Assembly: GCA_963930775.1 (NCBI GenBank)
Contig: OZ005700.1
Location: 4,784,609-4,848,608, forward strand
Source: Cliona cf. orientalis
Lineage: Eukaryota > Porifera > Demospongiae > Clionaida > Clionaidae
Length of the DNA stretch: 64,000 nucleotides
Reading direction: 5' to 3'
The position numbers and the translations under genes were made by a program. The notes beneath the pieces were generated by a model that saw only the letters and a program-made list of their open reading frames with translations, searched no databases and had not been told where the DNA came from. Positions 43,816-55,159 of the stretch are shown here, one piece after another. Position 1 is the stretch's first letter; the number at the start of each line of letters is the position of its first letter.

Positions 43816-46800
43816 TCAGTACAAGGTGGTCCCGTAACGCACAGGTGGGCGTCTGTCTCGGTTACTTCTTCGCAGTTCCGGATTTGGTTTATCACCAGGA
43901 GTATTGGTGTCTGTGTCCACATTCTGGGGATCGGTACTCTCAGGCGTTGATGTCTCCTGTTGGTACCAGTCTGGGGCATGAGCTCCGCCGTATTTCCACA
44001 GCCGGTTCCGGTGGACAACTTTTGGTTTTGTTTTTGGACCGAGTTGGATTCTGTATACCAACTCATTGATTTTCTTTGTGATGACGTATGGTCCTTGCCA
44101 TGGTCGTTGTAGTTTTGGGGTCAACCCTTTCTTTCTTTGAGGGTTATGTAGCCATGCAGCATCTCCTTCTTGCAGTGGTGGAGGTTCCATCTGCAAGTCG
44201 TGCTTCTGCTTCATTCTATTGGTCATTGTTTCAAGGTGCTCTCTTGCAAAATTGTGAACTCTCTCCATCTTTTCTTGCAAGGCGTGTGCATAGTCGCTTG
44301 CTCCTTGGTGTGGCTCTTCTTCAGGTCGCCCAAACATCAGATCAATTGGTAATTTTATTTCTCTTCCCAGCATCATCTTTGATGGGGAGCAGCCAGTAGA
44401 ATCATGATCAGCTGATCGGTATGCCATTACGAGGAATGGGAGATGCAAATCCCAGTCTCTCTGATTGTGATCTGCAAACTTGGACAACTGCATCTCAAGG
44501 GTCCGATTAAATCTTTCGACCATTCCGTCCGAAGCCGGGTGGTAGGGGGTAGTCCTTGTCTTCTTGATGCCAAGCAATTTGCACATTTCTGCGAATAAGA
44601 TCGATTCGAAATTTCTTCCCTGGTCGGAATGTATTTGCTGGGGCACTCCGAATCTGCAAATGACTTCCTTGATGAGTAGCTCGGCAATTGTGGTGGCTTC
44701 CTGGTCGGGTATTGGGAGAGCTTCCACCCATTTGGTAAAATAGTCTGCAATGACGACTATGTACTTGTTTCCAGACTCTGTGAGGGGGAGCGGTCCCAGT
44801 ACATCTAGAGCAATGCGCTCCATGGGGGATCCAACTATGTATTTCCCCATTGGTGCTTTGATCTTTTTCTGGGGCCCTCTCTTTTGTGCACACAGGTCAC
44901 AGTTGCGACACCAATCCTGCACATCTTTCCGGCACTGGACCCAGTAAAATCTCTGTCGAATACGGCCCAGGGTCTTGGCCCTGCCAAGGTGATCAGCTGT
45001 GAGCGTATCATGGAGCTCTTGCAGTACTTCTTGCCGAAGAGACCTTGGGAGAACGAGCTGCTTCACAGTGTCATCTCCTGAAGGAGTTTCCCAAAGCCTG
45101 TAGAGAACTCCGTCAAAGACTCTCAGACTCTGCCATTGTGCATAGTAGATCTTTGTCTTAGAGCTGTGTGGTGCAACGTCTTCCCAACTCGGTTTGTTGC
45201 TGCTTTTTCCAAACCACTCGAGTACTGGCTTGATATCTGGATCGTTAAGCTGGGCTTGCCGGAGCTCGTGTGCAGGTTTGTTGTGAACTGAATTAGATTG
45301 GTTTAACCGGAGTGTAGCAACTTCAGGAATATCACTTTCATCCTGGATTCTCTGCTGCTCTTGTGATTCTAGCTTATCACAATGCTTGCAGGCTTCATTC
45401 AGACATGGTCGTCTTGAGAGAGCATCTGCATTGCCATGCTTAGAACCGGGTCGGTGCTGCACAGTGAAGTCATATTGCTGCAGAGATTGTATCCACCGTG
45501 CAACCTGTCCTTCAGGGCGACGAAAATGTAGCAGCCATTGCAGTGCTGCATGATCAGTGCGGAGTAGGAACTTCCTACCATAAAGGTATGCATGGAAGTG
45601 CTCAATTGACTTCAGCATTGCCAGCAGCTCCTTCCGTGTCACACAATAATGACGCTCAGCTGTGGTTAGTGCTCGGCTAAAATATGCTACGACTCTTTCT
45701 TGCTCGTCAACTTTTTGAGATAGCACACCCCCAATTCCAAATGCACTTGCATCTGTGTCAAGGATGAACGCATGATTTGGATCTGGATAGGCCAGGATGG
45801 GAGGGTTTGTTAATGCCAGCTTTAATTTCTGAAAGGCGTCTTCTGCTTCCCGTGTCCAATCGAAGGGACTGGCCGTAGCCAACTGATGCAGAGGGTGTGC
45901 GATTTCAGCAAAGGAGGGTACAAAGCGCCGGTAGTATGAGCAGAGTCCGAGGAATCTTTTGATCTCCTCAGGTGTAGTGGGGCGGGGCCATTGAGCAACT
46001 GCTTCAACTTTGCCTGGATCTGGCGCAACTCCTTCTCCGCTCACTGTGTGGCCCAGAAACTTCACCTCTCGTTTAAAGAGTGCGCATTTCTTAGGGGAAA
46101 GCTTGAGCTTGGACTTCCTCAAACTCTTGAATACTTGGCGTAGATTGCTAATCTGGTGGGAGAAGGTACATCCTGGCACAACAATATCATCCAGGTAGAC
46201 TAGAGCAATGGATGTGGGCAGTCCGAGGAGTACTTGCTCCATCAGCCTCTCAAAAGTTGCTGGGGCATTACATAGCCCAAATGGCATTACTTTGAACTGC
46301 CACAATCCGCTTCCAGTCGAGAAGGCTGTCTTTTCCTTAGCGGGATCATCCAAGGGCACTTGCCAATATCCACTCTTGAGGTCAAGGGTAGAAAACCACT
46401 CTGCTCCAGCCAGGGCCTCGATGGTATCATCTATACGAGGCAAAGGATAAGAGTCCTTGTGTGTGACGTTGTTCAGCTTGCGGTAGTCCACACAGAATCT
46501 GGTACTCCCATCTTTCTTACTCACAAGGACTATGGGTGAGGACCAGGGGCTTGTGGATGGCTCAATCACATCTAACTCTTTCATTTCCTTGATAGCCCGT
46601 TCTGCCTCCTCCCTCTTACACAGTGGCAGCCTCCTTGGCTGCTGCCGTATTGGCGCTGCTTCTCCAGTATGAATGTGATGTTGCACTATATCAGTGCGTC
46701 CCAAGTCATGTGGGCCTGTAGAGAAAATGTCGGAGAATTCAGATAAGAGCTTGTGTATTTCTTGGCATTCGTTCTCTGCCAGATCACTAGTGCTGCGATC

Positions 46801-47642
46801 GTACAACTCCTTCAGATGTGGTGGAAGTATCTCACCGACATGCATCTTCCTAACATCACCAGCTAGCCGCTCATGGACATTGGCTTCAGGAATATGAACG
46901 GACTTCACATTCTCACAGTGAGCCAGCTCAGCTCCTTTACTGATCATTCGCTGCTGATGAGAGAGGTTAACCACTCGTAGTGGGACATGTTGTTCCTGAA
47001 TATTCACCAGCGTCCTTCCTACCAGTACACCATCAATACTAGCCGACGTTGTGGATCGCTCAAGCAGTCCCCACTGGTAGCTAGCTTTGGCTCCTTCTAT
47101 CTTCGCAGGAACTACGGTTTCTGATCGAGGGGGGAGCTGCACATGCTCTGCTAGCACAACCTTGCAACAAGTGGCCTCTGTAGCAGCTGGTTGCTCTTTC
47201 AGCGGAATTTCCTCTCCAGCAATTGTCAGTGCTCCCTCCTTGAGATTAACAAGACAATCATGGGACTGTAAAAAGTCAAGACCAAGAATGCAATCATCGT
47301 GAATATCAGCTACCCACAACTCTTGAGGTACCAGCAAGGATCCAATACCCAGCTGCAGTTGGCCTTTCCCATGAATGGGTGCTCTCTCCCCAGTGACTGT
47401 CCTGAGGCAGCTATTCACTGGCTCAAGGAGGTTCTGGTCCTCGCCACTCAAGATGTCTGGTCTCACAATAGATATGTTGCTGCCGGTGTCCACTGTGATC
47501 TCACAGGCTGCTCCGTTGACGGTACCTGGAATAGTAAGACTGCTACCACCTGCATAAATGGAACCAGTTTTAAAAATTTCAACAGGGGCTTGAGATTTCT
47601 CAGCCGGACTTTGCCCCGCAAGCCCGGCTAGTTCCCGTTTCC
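43816..47642 (-). CDS. pol: Gypsy Pol polyprotein (protease, reverse transcriptase, RNase H, integrase)
   Basis: It is read in the -1 frame relative to gag, entered by frameshift near 47637, to a stop at 43816 (about 1,275 residues). In order it has: an aspartic protease with DTGS and ILGLDF; reverse transcriptase with FCVDYRKLN, the catalytic YLDD and FLGH; RNase H with LDTDASAFGIGG; an integrase HHCC zinc finger (H...H...CRNCDLC); the integrase DDE core beginning DVLGPLPL, with HSDQGRNF; and a C-terminal GPYVI-type module ending with a proline/arginine-rich tail. No chromodomain was seen. It copies the element RNA to DNA and integrates it. All catalytic motifs are intact. Confidence 0.95.
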
Positions 47643-47643
47643 C
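47602..47643 (-). promoter_or_regulatory. -1 ribosomal frameshift signal between gag and pol
   Basis: The heptamer GGGAAAC (47643-47637 on the minus strand) is phased G-GGA-AAC in the gag frame, two codons before the gag stop. After a 7-nt spacer, a 28-nt hairpin (47629-47602) with stem AGCCGG/CCGGCT and a second CTTGC/GCAA(A)G helix follows. Pol is open in the -1 frame from this point. Confidence 0.85.
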
Positions 47644-48893
47644 GAATGGGAAACCTCTTCTTTCCTCAGCTCTGGGCAGTCCTTCCTCCGGTGGCCCTTC
47701 TGCTCACAATTCCAGCAGATTAGATTGCTCCTGCCACCTTGTGCCCTCTCTCTTCTGAACCTCTGTGGGGAAGATCCAGCAGGCTCCTGACTAAGTCTCA
47801 GTGCCTCCACCAGCTGCTGTAGAAGGTCTGCATTTGCATTCTGCTTGGATGGAGTGCACTCCTGCTGCTGTACTGGCTGCTTCTCCAACTGCACTTCTTG
47901 TACAACTCTAGCCCTCTGCTTGCTTGCCAACTGGTATGATTCGAGCTCCAGTGCAGTCTCCAATGCAGCTCTCAGTGTTGCGGGACGACTCTGCCTTATC
48001 CGCAAGCGCATATCCTCCTCCGGTAGGGCATCAATGAATTGATCTTTTGCCAGCACTTCCACCATCGACTCAGCAGCATCAGGATAGGCAAGTCGAACCA
48101 GTCGCTCGACGTCTTCCGACAGTTCCGGGAGGCTTTCTTCTCTCCGACGAGTACGGGCCTTTAATTTCATTCGGTTTAGTTCCGTCTGGTGGGCGGAGCC
48201 AAATCTGGCCTGCAGCGCTGCTGTAAGTGCTTTGTAGTCTTGCCGATGATCAGGGGGTAGGTTCACCAGCACCGTGGAAGCAGAGCCCCTCAAGCTGATC
48301 GCCAGGTAGGCAGCTTTGTCTAGATCATTCCACTTGTTGATTCGGGCCAGCATCTCAAATTGCGTGTGATACGCATCCCACGTCCCTTTTCCGTCAAAGG
48401 GGGCTGGTCGCTGCATGGCAGTACTGGCTGGGTTTCCAGCCCCAGGACCATGGGAGCTTAACGTGCTTCCCTCGCTAGATCCACTAGCTGCTGCTGTCTC
48501 AGGCGTAGTTCCCTCCGCAGGGATAAACGGTAGGGCTGTAGGACGTAGACCTGTCCTGTCAACTGTTCCCGAAAGTTCTCGCAATAATTCATCATGAAGT
48601 TCAGCTTTAAGGGTCTTCTGTCTCTCCCCCAGCTCTGCTTGCGACTTCTTTACGTTGGAAACGGCTTCCTCCACCTCTCCTAGTCGCCCGTGCACTGTCG
48701 TCTTGACGGAGTCTAAGTCCCCTGCCATAGATCGCACTTGTTCTTGAGTCTCCTCCTGCTTTCTAGCCACCTCATCCACTTTTTGTGACTGCTGCTTGGT
48801 CAGTAACTGTAGCTGCTCAGCCTGCTCATCCATTTTCGCTATCAGCAACTGCAACTGCTCTTCCATCTTTGAGGCAGATCTAGTAGTAACCAT
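47628..48893 (-). CDS. gag: Gypsy Gag structural protein
   Basis: 421 residues. It starts MVTTRSASKMEEQLQLL and is followed by a long glutamine/glutamate-rich coiled-coil-like region (about residues 5-110). A capsid-like region has PFDGKGTWDAYHTQFE (about 165-180) and RGSASTVLVNLP, and a single CCHC zinc knuckle CWNCEQKGHRRKDC lies near the C terminus. It ends GNGN at the TAG within the frameshift signal. It packages element RNA into virus-like particles. The start ATG lies 23 bases inside the 5' LTR boundary, just after the primer-binding site. Confidence 0.93.
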   Translation of the reverse strand: MVTTRSASKMEEQLQLLIAKMDEQAEQLQLLTKQQSQKVDEVARKQEETQEQVRSMAGDLDSVKTTVHGRLGEVEEAVSNVKKSQAELGERQKTLKAELHDELLRELSGTVDRTGLRPTALPFIPAEGTTPETAAASGSSEGSTLSSHGPGAGNPASTAMQRPAPFDGKGTWDAYHTQFEMLARINKWNDLDKAAYLAISLRGSASTVLVNLPPDHRQDYKALTAALQARFGSAHQTELNRMKLKARTRRREESLPELSEDVERLVRLAYPDAAESMVEVLAKDQFIDALPEEDMRLRIRQSRPATLRAALETALELESYQLASKQRARVVQEVQLEKQPVQQQECTPSKQNANADLLQQLVEALRLSQEPAGSSPQRFRRERAQGGRSNLICWNCEQKGHRRKDCPELRKEEVSHSGNGN

Positions 48894-48896
48894 TGC

Positions 48897-48915
48897 AATC
48901 CCACTCCTGACACCA
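48897..48915 (-). other. Primer-binding site (tRNA-Leu)
   Basis: On the minus strand TGGTGTCAGGAGTGGGATT starts one base after the 5' LTR. It is complementary over 19 nt to the 3' end of animal tRNA-Leu(CAG) with CCA. Confidence 0.85.
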
Positions 48916-48916
48916 C

Positions 48917-49167
48917 TGTACTGGATTACCGCAGTGCGTAGCTAGCTCCTCAATGAAATAGCAGACTTTATTGGATAATGAGAGACTCTGACTGATAGAA
49001 TGCAAGGGGTGCTATTTATATGGAGGGATGGCAACGAAATAAGGGCTTAGGTGAGAATGAACAGACTAGGTTACGTGAGGATAATAAGTCCATGAGACAT
49101 TATTAATAATATGGTACACAACTACAAATCATAACAAATTAGTGTTCTATAGAGCCAGTTCATCACA
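48917..49167 (-). repeat. 5' LTR of the gypsy element
   Basis: 251 bp, TG...CA, apparently identical to the 3' LTR. It should contain the promoter and polyadenylation signals. Confidence 0.95.
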
Positions 49168-49985
49168 ATATAATCAAAATGGGTTGAAAAATCATGAACC
49201 TCCGAGATAGGGACAACCTCCGAGCAAAGGACAAGAGGCCCGTTCCCAAAGTGTCCTTTGTTCGGAGGCTCGACTGTATAACTGTCTAATTTATTATTCA
49301 TGTGAACTTTGACCATGCGTGGGCGGAACACTATCCCGTAACCTTAATCATAGATAATATAGACTACGTAACCGGGATTGGAAACGCGCGCGCCGCCCCA
49401 TAGTGTTCTAGGCAACCGAGTGCGGCCGATGATTGTTCCTGATAAGGTTGTCTGGAGCAAATATTCGCGGTACCCGAGAAGAAGGAAGTGGTCAGGACTT
49501 AACGAGTGTGGGCGTTTCAGGTAGCTTCTAAGCATGCCAACTTACAGCGCTGATGCACGCTGAGTAGATAAAGCAAATAAAGAAGCAACGTACCTATTTA
49601 CACAGCATATTTGGGGCAGTTTGTTATGCAGCAAAGGTATAGACTCTTCTTTTCGGACTGTAGCTTAAAACTAAGTACTCTACAATGCTCATTCATGAGT
49701 TAAAAATGAAGTGTAAGAGTGTTAATATGAGGTTAGATGGTGGTTGGCTGTGGTGGCTGTGGAAAATACTTGCCATGGGGGTGAAAAAGGACTCAGTAGT
49801 GGATATAGCTAGGCAGACTTTGTAGGACTGTGGAGTTCCATAAACTGATGTCAGAAATAAAATTATTGGATTTTCAATCACTTTTACGTCCCTTATATGA
49901 GGTTAACTAGGATATTTGGTTTGGTATTAAATATTTATTACAGAATATCTAGTTCAAAAGTGGGCATTCACCCTTCATTTCCTTA

Positions 49986-52900
49986 ATGTATACTATGCAC
50001 AATGATATTGCAGATATGGGAGTAAGCAAATTGAGATTTAGGTATCCCAAGAATTATGAGAGAAAGAAGTATGCTGTTCGTTCTCTACCCATTTCGATAT
50101 CTCTTAGCAAGCATGTAATGGCTTATCGAGTGTTGGTTCCTTTGTACCTGATTACACCTCCTGAGCTTGTGGTCTCTCTACCCATTGCCTCATCGTACCG
50201 AGAATGCCCAGTACGCAATCTGTCGCATCTTCAGTCTAGACTGACAAGAGAGACGGGTAGTCTACCTGATGACTGGATTAATTTAACACAGTCTCACCCC
50301 TCCCCAGAAAAGATCGTGCTTGCCAAGTTTAATCTACATTCCATTCTTGGTGCTCCAGCCTGCGTCATCACAATTGATGACAATTTTACCTGGACGTTGG
50401 CATGCTACGGTGTTCAAGGTAGAATGTAGAGCACTTGATTCCCTTCCTGATACGCTCACATGCTTGCAAGATGTGAGTAGGGCCCTGCATATTGTCTCGA
50501 CTGGGCAGTTATGTGCAGGTAATGCTGCAACGGAATTCCAAGCGGTTGTTGACATGAATAATGGAGGAGCTTTCAAGGATCGAGCAGGTACTAACATTGT
50601 TATAATTAAGGCCCACCGCCCACATGCATGCTTTAGCTATCACCACGTCAATTGTTGTTATTTTATTACAGGAAAGCAAGTTGCTTACCAAGATTCATTG
50701 TCATTGCAACAGCCAACAATCAGATCGAGTTCCTGTGAATTCATTCTGCCATCAGGCAGCAAAAGTAAACGCTGTACAGCTTGCTCGTCGTTTCGATCCA
50801 ATCTGAGAATCCGTCAAAAACGTTTGATGTCTAGATCCAGTGAGATCAGAGTGTCCGTCTCAAGTCGTGCCCCTTACAGTAGTCTCTCTCAAGAAGAAAT
50901 GAAGAAACGAATGGCAAACCTTCAACAAGAGCTCAGCAGAATCAGGAAGCAAAATATGCGACTGAAAGCAAAAGTAGCTGAAGAATCAGAAAGTATTGGA
51001 GTTACAGTTGATAGTGACATACACCAGGACTTAGAGAAGATAATGGAAGAAGAAGAAGAGAAGAAGCCTACCTGCCACCAAAACTCATTTCAGAGACTAT
51101 TTTGGGAACAACAGCTTAATGCTGCACGGCAACGTAATGCTAACTCTATGAGATGGCACCCACTAATGATTCGTTGGTGTCTTTATCTCAGACACCAGTC
51201 GCAATCAGCATACGAGACATTAAGATCAACTGGATGCATTTCTCTCCCATCGCAACGTACACTGCGCGACTACACTCACTACATTCCAGCTACAACAGGC
51301 TTCAGTGTTGATGTTGACGAGCAACTCATGGATGCAGGTAAAATCCTTACCTGTGAGGACTATGAGAAATGTGTCATCTTGCTCCTGGATGAAATGCACA
51401 TCAGGGAGAATCTGGTTTTTGATAAGACTACAGGTGCACTTGTTGGCTTCGTGAACATCGGAGACACCAATTCTCATCTTCTTGAGTATGAACGCTCACT
51501 TCAGCAATTTTCCACTCCCAGACGTCCAGAGTTGGCCAAAACCATGATGGTCTTCATGGTTAGAGGGCTCTTCACCAGCCTTCGATTTGCATATGCCCAA
51601 TTTTCCTGTAAGAATGTGACAGCGGATCTCTTATTTGATCCCTTCTGGGAGGCAGTTTACAGACTTGAAAGATGTGGGTTTAAGGTAATTAAATCCTACA
51701 ATCATGCATAACTAGTTAAATTTTCTGTCAACATTAATTTTGTTCTAGGTGCTGGGAGTAACTTGTGACGGTGCTTCTACAAACCGCCGACTTATCAAGC
51801 TTCATGACACAAATGCAAGCCTGGTGTATAAGGTGAAAAATCCATATGCTACAGATGATCGAAGTTTTTTCTTCTTTTCTGACCCACCTCATCTCATGAA
51901 GACAACAAGAAATTGTTGGGCATCAAAGTGTAGAACTTTGTGGGTAAGCAAGTCGATATTCATGACAAAATAATAGGTGTATACTCTACCTGTATAATAT
52001 ATCCATGCACAGAATGATGGAAAGGAGATACTCTGGCAGCATTTGGTGACCCTGTACGAACAGACCAGACGTCAGGCTGGATTAAGCATCCTTCCAAAGC
52101 TCAAGTATGAGGACATGTACTTGAGTTCATTCTCGAAGATGAGAGTGGACCTTGCAACACAGGTATAAAATTTTTTATTTGTAGATAACGTTCTGTGCAC
52201 ATGCATGCACCAGCTAGGGTACGGTAGTCTGTCTGTCTGTCTGATACCACTCCACTGCCTGTCCTTGTTGTATAGGTACTAAGTGAATCAGTCTCCAAGG
52301 CACTGTATCTACTCGGAGGCACAGCTTGTGAGGGCAGTGCAAAATTTGCCGAAATGTTCGACAAGTACTTTGACACTCTGAATGTGTCAAACTTCACAAA
52401 TGGAAAGGTAAACAGGAAGCCATTTCAGTCTCCGTTCAGGTCAAGTGAAGATTTTCGATTGAAGGTAGCTAATTATAAAATTTAGTACATGTGGTACAAT
52501 AATTATTAAATTTATTTCATCAGTGGTTGGAAAGGGAATTTCTTCCTTACCTCGACAAATGGGAAGAGAGTGTAAGCAAGAGGGAAGGTTTTAAACCCTG
52601 TGAGCAGAAACGAATGATATTAAGTCGAGAAACTCTTCTTGGCCTAAGAATGACTGGTAAATGAACTTGTAATAAATTAATGTAACTATTATTGACATTA
52701 ATTTTATTTTTTGCAGCTCATTCATTCATTGAACTGGTTGAGTACCTCTTTACTCTCCCTGGCGTTAAGGTATTCTTAAGTCAAAGGCTATGTCAAGACC
52801 CCTTGGAAAAGTTTTTCGGTTGCCAGCGACAGAGGGGTGGTGCACATGACAATCCTAGTGTTCTTGACTTTTGCCGAAATACCCAGGCTTTGAGAGTTAT

Positions 52901-53027
52901 CAACAACCTTTGCGGAAATGTGAAGAAAGGAAACTGTCGCGGAAATAAAATGGACGAATCAATAGACATCAACGACAAAGAAAATGTGCCTCTCCCAAAG
53001 AGAAGAAAAATTATTAACAATCGTTAA
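49986..53027 (+). CDS. P-element-like transposase (THAP9/P family), multi-exon
   Basis: An N-terminal part (49986 to about 50420: YPKNYERKK, SSYRECPVRNLSHLQSRLTR, SLPDDWI) is joined out of frame to the next segment near 50415, so either a missed splice or a 1-base break exists there. From about 50430 exons join in frame at 50587/50672, 51684/51749, 51943/52013, 52162/52276, 52464/52524 and 52656/52717, all GT-AG, introns 59-113 bp. Domains: CX2C-like RCTACSSFR, a coiled coil (KKRMANLQQELSRIRKQ), RNase-H-like core with LLDEMHIREN and VTCDGASTNRRLIKLH, the GTP-binding-insertion-like region, and a C-terminal DPLEKFFGCQRQRGG block. The catalytic Asp residues are visible. It would cut and join the element ends. 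A basic KRRKIINNR tail could serve nuclear import. Confidence 0.82.
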
Positions 53028-53068
53028 CAATAATTATTAACTAGCATAAACTGCTGTACAACAATTAT

Positions 53069-54033
53069 TTAGCTATTTGGGTTACTTAATAGGTGCTTTC
53101 TGACACCTTTAGTTTTCTGGACACAGGTTTTTGTCTCCCTTTTGTGCCTTTCGACCCATCCATTAGCATAGGCGAAACCACGGATCGTGATCCATAAATC
53201 TGCTATCATTGATAAAAGAGCCTTCTGTACTTCTTGTTCCCAGCTTGCAGAAATGATTGACCAGTAAAATTGTACATCGTTGTCGACTAAGATCAATGGA
53301 ATGGTACTTTGTCTTAGATTAACATTCTCTCCAAACTCTATCCTACGAAACTGTTTGAGAAGCTGAAGTTCCATGGACGTAATTAGCATGAAGACGTTGT
53401 GGTTAACATGAATCAAACCTCCTCTATATATCAATCACCTTCTCCCAGTCTTTTGATTCGTGTGGACTTTCTTCTTCATCTTCTGTAAGCTCGGTTAAGC
53501 ACAAAATTAATTCGACTTTGTGCTCGTGGCCAGACCGATCCAGTTTCGTTCTTAGGGCTCTAGGGATATACCCGGCAGCGTACCTAAGTGCGTTTTGTTC
53601 TTCGTAAGTTAGGGTTGGGGTATAGGTTGTATCATCTGGTTTGGTGGTTACACATAACTTTTGCTTCAGTAAAATCCTAAAGAGTCTATCACTAATGTTT
53701 TGATACAGGATAGGGGTTGATTTGCTGCCAATGCTCGCGGTGAGAAACTGCTGCCATCTTTTCACAAAGTCTGAATGTGTTCTCAACTGGTGGAATGCTT
53801 CCCATATCCTTTCACGGTTTATTCTCGGTACTGTACTTTTTTGAACCAAACAACTGCTAAAAGAATCGAGTAGTCCTCTTAGAAAAGTGGTGAGGATTCG
53901 GTAGTTGATTGGCCGTGAAGTTGATTCTAGACTCCACCGTTGTAATTTGACAGCATCCTTATGGGCTTCAATGGTGGATGGTGATGGCAATTGAAAGCCA
54001 GGATCATCAACAACATCTTGTAGGGCATTTTTG
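53069..54033 (-). pseudogene. Accessory gene of the P-like transposon
   Basis: It reads from an acceptor-like CTGTAG near 54040 through ALQDVVDDPGF, INYRILTTFLRGLLDSFSS, IWEAFHQLRTHSDFVKRWQQ and LRYAAGYIPRALR to about 53425. A one-base frame change between WEKVID and YRGGLIHVN follows, then VQFYWS, LWITIRGFAYANGWVERHKR and a basic tail, with the stop at 53069. The order of motifs equals that of 2405-3426. No known catalytic motif is recognised. The start codon is unclear because the 5' flank contains a MITE. It is oriented against the transposase gene, and the two could share a terminator region. Confidence 0.6.
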
Positions 54034-54091
54034 AATCGCTGTGTCTACAGTGCCAGTACGGCACCGCAATTTAAGCGTTATAGTACCTGTA

Positions 54092-54416
54092 ATGCACCTG
54101 TCAATGGTATGCCCCACCACCCCTACATGGGGCAAATATGGGGACAATGTAGGAGATATGCAAAATCAAGCCTGCCCTAGGGGTGGGGCATTGTCATGCC
54201 CAAAATCAAGTGCTAATCAATAATGTTGAAGCTAACACAATGGGCATAGGTCAAGAAGTAAGCCAGCTGGCAACAAAGAATAGAATATGTGGGGGCTTTG
54301 CATAGCTTGAAGTGCCCCAGGGGTGGGGACTTATTGAAATTCGAAAGGAACAATCCCCACTTTGCCCCACATCGGCCCCATGTACGGGTAGTGGGGCATA
54401 CCACTGACAGGTGCAT
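54092..54416. mobile_element. MITE with ATGCACCTGTCA ends
   Basis: The ends ATGCACCTGTCAATGGTATG and GACAGGTGCAT are inverted, with GCCCCACCACCC / GTAGTGGGGC just inside. 325 bp and non-coding. It lies upstream of the accessory gene. Confidence 0.8.
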
Positions 54417-54618
54417 AAGTCCATATAAAATACTGTACTCTTACGTAGCCCTAGTCCCCGCCCCCTCCTGCATATGGCAATATAAATTTGTACATAACCG
54501 TATTATTATCGTGCAGCTGCGGCTAGATCATGTCACTTACAACTAACTTCCGGGTTTACTTCCTGAATAACACACATCCGATCCGCGTTACAGAGCGTAT
54601 GTTTTGGACCGTTACAGA

Positions 54619-54746
54619 GCGTATGTTTTGGACCGGGTCAAAGGTCAAATCGTGCGCTTTAACCATAGATCATATAGACTACGTAACCTATATGATCTAT
54701 GGTTAAAGCGCACGATTTGACCTTTGACCCGGTCCAAAACATACGC
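54619..54746. repeat. Perfect palindrome, 58-bp arms with a 12-bp centre
   Basis: The left arm starts GCGTATGTTTTGGACC and ends GATCATATA, and the right arm is its exact complement. The centre GACTACGTAACC plus the left arm's end equals a P-like terminus (54664-54688). The arms extend 45 bp beyond the transposon end into flanking sequence. Confidence 0.92.
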
Positions 54747-55159
54747 TCGGTGCGGCATGTGCAGTTGATCAGTGTTGGTACAGGGTTGTGGTGGTTTCTT
54801 GATGGTGGCTTTATTGATCTGGCGCACTAAGCTAATTGGGCAGTCGAAATAGTCATGTCTGTAAGTTGTATTAAAATGCTAATTCCTTAGTTGAAGTATA
54901 TATGTGTGAAGTTTAAAGTGTGCTATTTAATATGTTGGAACAATATTAATCAAACACTAGCTCTGGCGGACTTGTCAGCATATAAAATAGCGTTGAAGGT
55001 GACATTACAATGCTGCGTGCAGGAAAACGCTGGAGGGCAGTATTAATCTTGTCCCCAGCTAGCAGTCCTTAATTTCACAAGAGGGAGGAAGGCACGACAC
55101 CAGACCTTTCCTTCCTGCTATTGTGAAGGGGCTGGCTTGCCTGACTAGTCTGCAAAAAC
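54747..55159. other. Gene-free stretch
   Basis: No feature was found apart from the R8-like left edge near 55130. Confidence 0.35.

Larger units (their letters stand above)
43540..49167 (-). mobile_element. Complete Ty3/gypsy LTR retrotransposon, 5.63 kb
   Basis: Two 251-bp LTRs that look identical are flanked by the 4-bp duplication ATAT (43536-43539, 49168-49171). Gag and pol are intact, with a primer-binding site and polypurine tract in place. All features are on the minus strand. No envelope-like gene follows pol. Identical LTRs and open frames indicate recent insertion. It may still be active. Confidence 0.95.
49349..54707. mobile_element. P-like transposon with two convergent genes
   Basis: The left end CATAGATAATATAGACTACG, then CCGGGATTGGAAAC, matches the P-like MITE ends. 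It lies next to R6-type flank sequence (ACTATCCCGTAACCTTAA). A right terminus, TATATGATCTATG, ends at 54701, but it is part of a rearranged palindrome and no target duplication was found, so the right boundary is uncertain. The interior holds the transposase gene (+, 49986-53027) and the accessory gene (-, 54033-53069), whose stops are 41 bp apart. A MITE (54092-54416) lies in the accessory gene's 5' flank. Confidence 0.65.

Noticed and set aside
43816-48893. Several 60-130-codon plus-strand frames across the gypsy element
   Set aside because: They are antisense or alternate-frame shadows of gag and pol with no recognisable domains.
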